Below the pieces are notes generated by a model that had not been told where the DNA came from, did not search any database, and worked only from the letters and a program-made list of their open reading frames with translations. Position numbers and translations under genes: made by a program. A stretch of DNA of 6,678 bases from JAVMKJ01 sp031732875 (GTDB taxonomy: Bacteria > Pseudomonadota > Gammaproteobacteria > Competibacterales > Competibacteraceae): positions 1-6,678 of the forward strand of contig JAVMKL010000067.1 in assembly GCA_031732875.1 (NCBI GenBank), written 5' to 3'. Of this stretch, positions 1 to 6,678 are shown piece by piece; position 1 is the first letter of the stretch; each line of letters begins with the position of its first letter.

Positions 1-174
1 GGTCGCGAGGAGGGAATCGTCGAAGCCATTCTGACCTTGTTGAACGGACGGGGACTGACGGTGGACGCCGCGGTCGAAGCTCGACTGCGCGCCTGCCATC
101 ATCGGGAAACGCTGCGGCGCTGGCTGCTGAACGCGGCCCAGGCCGAGCGGGCCGAGCTGATTTTTGATCGTTGA
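1..174 (+). CDS. C-terminal tail of an Rpn/YhgA-like putative transposase-nuclease family protein (partial)
   Basis: The frame is open from the first base and ends in TGA at 172-174, giving the last 57 residues of a protein whose start lies left of the window. The visible part opens with GREEG, continues through a helical stretch (EAILTLLNGRGL), then an Arg/Ala-rich helix and a RRWLLNAAQAE segment, and ends LIFDR. From general knowledge, this arrangement resembles the tails of Rpn-type (PD-(D/E)XK 'recombination-promoting nuclease/putative transposase') proteins: a GR.EG repeat, a short helical pair with a 'L..RG..V' turn, then 'LRRWL..A'. The catalytic domain is outside the window, so neither nuclease activity nor intactness can be judged. 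It converges on gltD with a 48-nt gap. The coding frame is secure at the stop end; the family call is tentative, and an unrelated helical protein remains possible. Confidence 0.5.
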   Translation, partial: GREEGIVEAILTLLNGRGLTVDAAVEARLRACHHRETLRRWLLNAAQAERAELIFDR

Positions 175-177
175 GAG

Positions 178-200
178 TCCCCCTCTTCCCGTGAGGGGGA
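178..200. terminator. Perfect 8-bp hairpin between convergent genes, possible bidirectional terminator
   Basis: TCCCCCTC at 178-185 pairs perfectly with GAGGGGGA at 193-200 around a 7-nt loop. It begins 3 nt after the stop of the left-edge gene and lies 22 nt beyond the gltD stop, so it could end transcription from both sides. No run of T follows the stem on either strand, so it is not a standard intrinsic terminator. It may instead be an RNA 3'-end stabiliser or a degenerate copy of a dispersed 'CCCTC...GAGGG' palindromic repeat. The stem is seen directly; the role is inferred. Confidence 0.45.
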
Positions 201-222
201 GGAGTTGGAGGCGAGGAGTCGC

Positions 223-1635
223 TTACACCCCCAGATAATCCAGAATCCCTTCCGCCGCTTCCCGGCCCTCGAAGACGGCGGTCACCACCAGGTCGGAACC
301 GCGCACCATGTCACCGCCGGCGAACACCTGGGGATTGCGGGTCTGGAACTTGAATCGACCGGCGGGCACAGCCTGTACCCGCCCGCGTAAATCCACCGCG
401 ATCCCGAACTCGGCGAACCAGGGCGCGGGATTGGGCTGAAACCCGAACGCGATGATCACCCGGTCCGCAGGCAGGATTTCCTCCGAGTCTGGAATCGCTT
501 CCGGGGTGCGCCGGCCCCGTGCGTCCGGGGCGCCGAGCCGGGTGGCGCAGACCGTGACGCCTTCGACCCGCCCGTCCCCAACGATGGCCAGCGGCTGGCG
601 GTTCCACAGGAAACGCACGCCTTCTTCCTTGGCATTAGCGACCTCGCGTCGCGAGCCGGGCATGTTGGCCTCGTCGCGGCGGTAGGCGCAGGTGACGCTG
701 GTCGCGCCCTGGCGGATGGCGGTGCGATTGCAGTCCATCGCGGTGTCGCCACCGCCGAGAATCACTACCCGCTGGCCGCGCATGTCGATGAAATCGCCGG
801 GGTCCCGCTCCAGACCCAGCAACCGATTGACGTTGGCGATTAAATACGGCAGCGCCTCGTGAACGCCGGGCAGATCCTCGCCGGGGAAACCGCCCTTCAT
901 GTAGCTGTAAGTCCCCATGCCGAGAAACACCGCGTCGTAGTCGTCCAGCAGGCGCTGGAACGGCAGGTCGCGGCCGATTTCGGTATTCAACACGAATTCC
1001 ACGCCCATCTCTTCCATGATTTCGCGCCGGGTCTGGACCACCTCCTTCTCCAGCTTGAACGGTGGGATGCCGAAGGTCAGCAGGCCGCCGATTTGCGGAT
1101 AGCGGTCGAACACTACCGGTTTGACCCCGTTGCGAACCAGGATGTCGGCGCAACCGAGTCCGGCCGGGCCGGCGCCGACGATGGCGACCCGCTTGCCGGT
1201 GGGAGCTACGTTGGACAAATCCGGTCGCCAGCCGGCTTTCAATGCCTCGTCGGTGATGTATTTTTCGATCGCGCCGATGGTGACCGCGCCGAAACCGTCG
1301 TTCAGGGTGCAGTCGCCTTCGCACAGCCGATCCTGCGGGCAAACCCGGCCGCAGACTTCTGGCAGCGAATTGGTTCGGTGCGACAGTTCGGCGGCCTCGA
1401 ACAGATTACCTTCGTTGATCAGTTGCAACCAGTTGGGAATGTAGTTGTGGACCGGGCATTTCCACTCGCAATAGGGATTGCCGCAATGCAGGCAGCGGCC
1501 GGCCTGCACGGCGGACGACGCGGCGTCGAACTGGCCGTAGATTTCCCTGAATTGCAGGATCCGTTCGCGGGCCGGTGTCTTGACGGGGTCCTGGCGCGGG
1601 GTTTCGATGAACAGCAACGGTTTGGCTTTCGACAT
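223..1635 (-). CDS. gltD: Glutamate synthase [NADPH] small (beta) subunit
   Basis: This subunit oxidises NADPH on FAD and passes electrons through iron-sulfur clusters to the FMN of GltB for glutamate synthesis; the complex is cytoplasmic. Read from the ATG at 1635, the protein has 470 residues, close to E. coli GltD (472). The N-terminal ferredoxin-like domain holds two four-cysteine sets, C48/C51/C56/C60 (in CGNPYCEWKCPVHN) and C95/C99/C105/C109 (in EVCGRVCPQDRLCEGDC). The FAD-binding GAGPAG is at 154-159, the NADPH-binding GGGDTAMDC at 294-302, and the closing FAD motif FAGGDMVRGSDLVVTA at 438-453. An in-frame TTG at 1653 would add six residues (MPLDTF). I prefer the ATG because MSKAKPLLFIE aligns with the E. 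coli start and a weak GGAT lies 6 nt upstream of it. It is the second gene of the operon, starting 34 nt after the gltB stop. Nothing is truncated or missing. Confidence 0.98.
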   Translation of the reverse strand: MSKAKPLLFIETPRQDPVKTPARERILQFREIYGQFDAASSAVQAGRCLHCGNPYCEWKCPVHNYIPNWLQLINEGNLFEAAELSHRTNSLPEVCGRVCPQDRLCEGDCTLNDGFGAVTIGAIEKYITDEALKAGWRPDLSNVAPTGKRVAIVGAGPAGLGCADILVRNGVKPVVFDRYPQIGGLLTFGIPPFKLEKEVVQTRREIMEEMGVEFVLNTEIGRDLPFQRLLDDYDAVFLGMGTYSYMKGGFPGEDLPGVHEALPYLIANVNRLLGLERDPGDFIDMRGQRVVILGGGDTAMDCNRTAIRQGATSVTCAYRRDEANMPGSRREVANAKEEGVRFLWNRQPLAIVGDGRVEGVTVCATRLGAPDARGRRTPEAIPDSEEILPADRVIIAFGFQPNPAPWFAEFGIAVDLRGRVQAVPAGRFKFQTRNPQVFAGGDMVRGSDLVVTAVFEGREAAEGILDYLGV

Positions 1636-1669
1636 GAACGTATCCAGCGGCAAGCGGTAATGAAATGAC

Positions 1670-6133
<4,464 letters not shown>

Positions 6134-6179
6134 GGTTCGATTCACTCGCGGGAAAAACACGGGAAGGGCACAGACAAAT

Positions 6180-6185
6180 TACATA
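6180..6185 (-). promoter_or_regulatory. Possible -10 element for gltBD
   Basis: On the minus strand, TATGTA (continuing AAT) lies about 47 nt upstream of the gltB ATG, in the most AT-rich part of the gap. It matches four of the six bases of the sigma-70 -10 consensus TATAAT. At 17-nt spacing the hexamer is CGTGCC, which is not a -35 box. A TTGGCG sits near 6213-6218, but the 28-nt spacing is too long. If real, the promoter would need an activator or a different sigma factor. This is only a candidate. Confidence 0.2.
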
Positions 6186-6238
6186 CCGCTTGTCGCCGAT
6201 CCGGCACGGTCGACGCCAATTTTGAGGTCGGGACGGCA

Positions 6239-6254
6239 CCCGAGTTCCAAAAGC
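6239..6254. repeat. Imperfect direct repeat, gltB-proximal copy
   Basis: CCCGAGTTCCAAAAGC on the plus strand. A second copy in the same orientation lies at 6354-6372; it differs by a 3-nt insertion and one substitution in the middle. The copies share the 6-nt CCCGAG end and the 9-nt TCCAAAAGC end. Read towards gltB, this copy begins GCTTTTGGAA about 106-121 nt upstream of the ATG. It could be a paired regulator site, but chance similarity is not excluded. Confidence 0.35.
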
Positions 6255-6353
6255 ACAGTGATTTCAGGATCATGGCGAACAGATCGAGCGTGGTCCAGCA
6301 CGAGGCGAGCCGGTGGCCAACAGGGCGGGCGGCGGTAAAGCGGGCAAACCAGG

Positions 6354-6372
6354 CCCGAGCTGCTCCAAAAGC
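6354..6372. repeat. Imperfect direct repeat, gltB-distal copy
   Basis: CCCGAGCTGCTCCAAAAGC, the partner of the repeat at 6239-6254, with start points 115 nt apart. The similarity does not extend past the ends of the repeat, so this is not part of a longer local duplication. Any function is unknown. Confidence 0.35.
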
Positions 6373-6411
6373 GCGCGAGGCTGGCGCCCGGTGCGCCGAA
6401 ATGGGGCGGAG

Positions 6412-6455
6412 GGCTCGGCTACAGGCGCGGACAAGCTCGCGCCTGTAGCCGAGCC
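6412..6455. repeat. Perfect 18-bp inverted repeat (REP-like palindrome or terminator)
   Basis: GGCTCGGCTACAGGCGCG at 6412-6429 is the exact reverse complement of 6438-6455, with an 8-nt spacer (GACAAGCT). It begins 5 nt after the stop of the malic enzyme gene on the minus strand. It would therefore form a very stable hairpin at the 3' end of that transcript and could end it or protect it from exonucleases. No T-run follows on either strand, which argues against a standard intrinsic terminator. The length, perfection and GC content suit a dispersed extragenic palindrome (REP-like). The structure is certain; the role is inferred. Confidence 0.7.
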
Positions 6456-6460
6456 GGAGG

Positions 6461-6678
6461 TCAACTGCGTCCGGTGCGTTTGCGAAACGCGAATTCCTGC
6501 GCGTCGACGGCGGCGATGGCGGTCATGTTGATGATCCGTCGCGCCGAGGCCGAGCGGGTCAAGATATGAGCCGGCTTGGCCAGACCGAGCGTGATCGGTC
6601 CCACCGACACGCCGTTGGTGACTTGCTTCAACAGGTTGTGGGAGATGTTGGCGGCATCGGCGTTGGGCATGATCAACA
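6461..6678 (-). CDS. maeB: NADP-dependent malic enzyme, C-terminal end (partial)
   Basis: This is the last 72 or so codons of a gene that starts right of the window. The frame is open to the edge (TTG ATC ATG at 6676-6668 is internal sequence, not a start) and stops with TGA at 6463-6461. The product reads LIMPNADAANISHNLLKQ, then GVSVGPITLGLAKPAHILT, then RRIINMTAIAAVDAQEF, ending RKRTGRS. This matches the end of the phosphotransacetylase-like C-terminal domain of MaeB (E. coli: MPNLEAARISYNLL, TVGPVLMGVAKPVHVLT, RRIVNMVALAVVEAQ). MaeB oxidatively decarboxylates malate to pyruvate and yields NADPH in the cytoplasm. The malic enzyme domain is not visible, so a stand-alone phosphate acetyltransferase cannot be fully excluded, though the closing residues fit MaeB better. 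It lies on the same strand as gltBD, about 330 nt upstream of gltB, with a strong hairpin between. Confidence 0.87.
   Translation of the reverse strand, partial: LIMPNADAANISHNLLKQVTNGVSVGPITLGLAKPAHILTRSASARRIINMTAIAAVDAQEFAFRKRTGRS

Larger units (their letters stand above)
6134..6411. other. Non-coding stretch upstream of gltB
   Basis: I see no convincing gene on either strand between the gltB start and the hairpin behind the malic enzyme gene. The short open frames crossing it have low-complexity Arg/Pro/Ala/Gly-rich products and run into gltB, the hairpin or the malic enzyme gene. It must hold the gltBD promoter unless transcription reads in from the malic enzyme gene. About 6170-6260 is visibly less GC-rich than its surroundings, as promoters often are. 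I see no full sigma-70 promoter. The nearest sigma-54-like match on the minus strand (TGGAAC...GTGCC, about 6235-6249) has GG and GC one base too close together. A small GGCGC/GCGCC stem lies at 6383-6397. Confidence 0.6.

Noticed and set aside
6235..6249. Sigma-54-like promoter on the minus strand (TGGAAC...GTGCC)
   Set aside because: The GG and GC doublets are one base closer than the strict -24/-12 spacing allows, and most other consensus bases are missing.
6270..6464. 64-codon minus-strand open frame between maeB and gltB
   Set aside because: Its start overlaps the maeB stop and it reads straight through the perfect palindrome. The product is low-complexity Pro/Ala/Arg/Ser sequence with no recognisable motif.

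Overview
The window is GC-rich (by eye a little over 60%) and bacterial. It carries the two-subunit, NADPH-type glutamate synthase operon. Both subunits follow the Escherichia coli proteins closely along their whole length, and the neighbour at the right edge is the C-terminal end of a MaeB-type malic enzyme. This points to a gammaproteobacterium. The left-edge fragment and the GC-rich hairpins between genes would suit an environmental lineage such as Chromatiales or Competibacter-like bacteria, but that finer placement is a guess.

Layout: 1-174 (+) is the C-terminal tail of an unidentified protein that resembles the tails of Rpn/PD-(D/E)XK 'putative transposase' proteins. Bases 175-222 are a short convergent gap with an 8-bp perfect hairpin. 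gltD (223-1635, -) and gltB (1670-6133, -) form an operon in the order gltB-gltD with a 34-nt gap. Bases 6134-6460 hold no convincing gene. This stretch contains an imperfect direct repeat, a weak -10-like element and an 18-bp perfect inverted repeat (6412-6455) directly behind the next gene. Bases 6461-6678 (-) are the 3' end of the malic enzyme gene, cut by the window edge.

How they work together: GltB releases ammonia from glutamine at an N-terminal cysteine, channels it to 2-oxoglutarate on FMN, and makes two glutamates. GltD supplies electrons from NADPH through FAD and iron-sulfur clusters. With glutamine synthetase this is the main ammonium assimilation route at low ammonium. MaeB-type malic enzyme makes NADPH and pyruvate from malate, so its position upstream on the same strand is metabolically sensible. 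The hairpin and the roughly 300-bp gap suggest separate transcription units.

I found no undescribed system here. The protein-coding part is ordinary core metabolism. The points worth a second look are the non-coding elements and the left-edge fragment.
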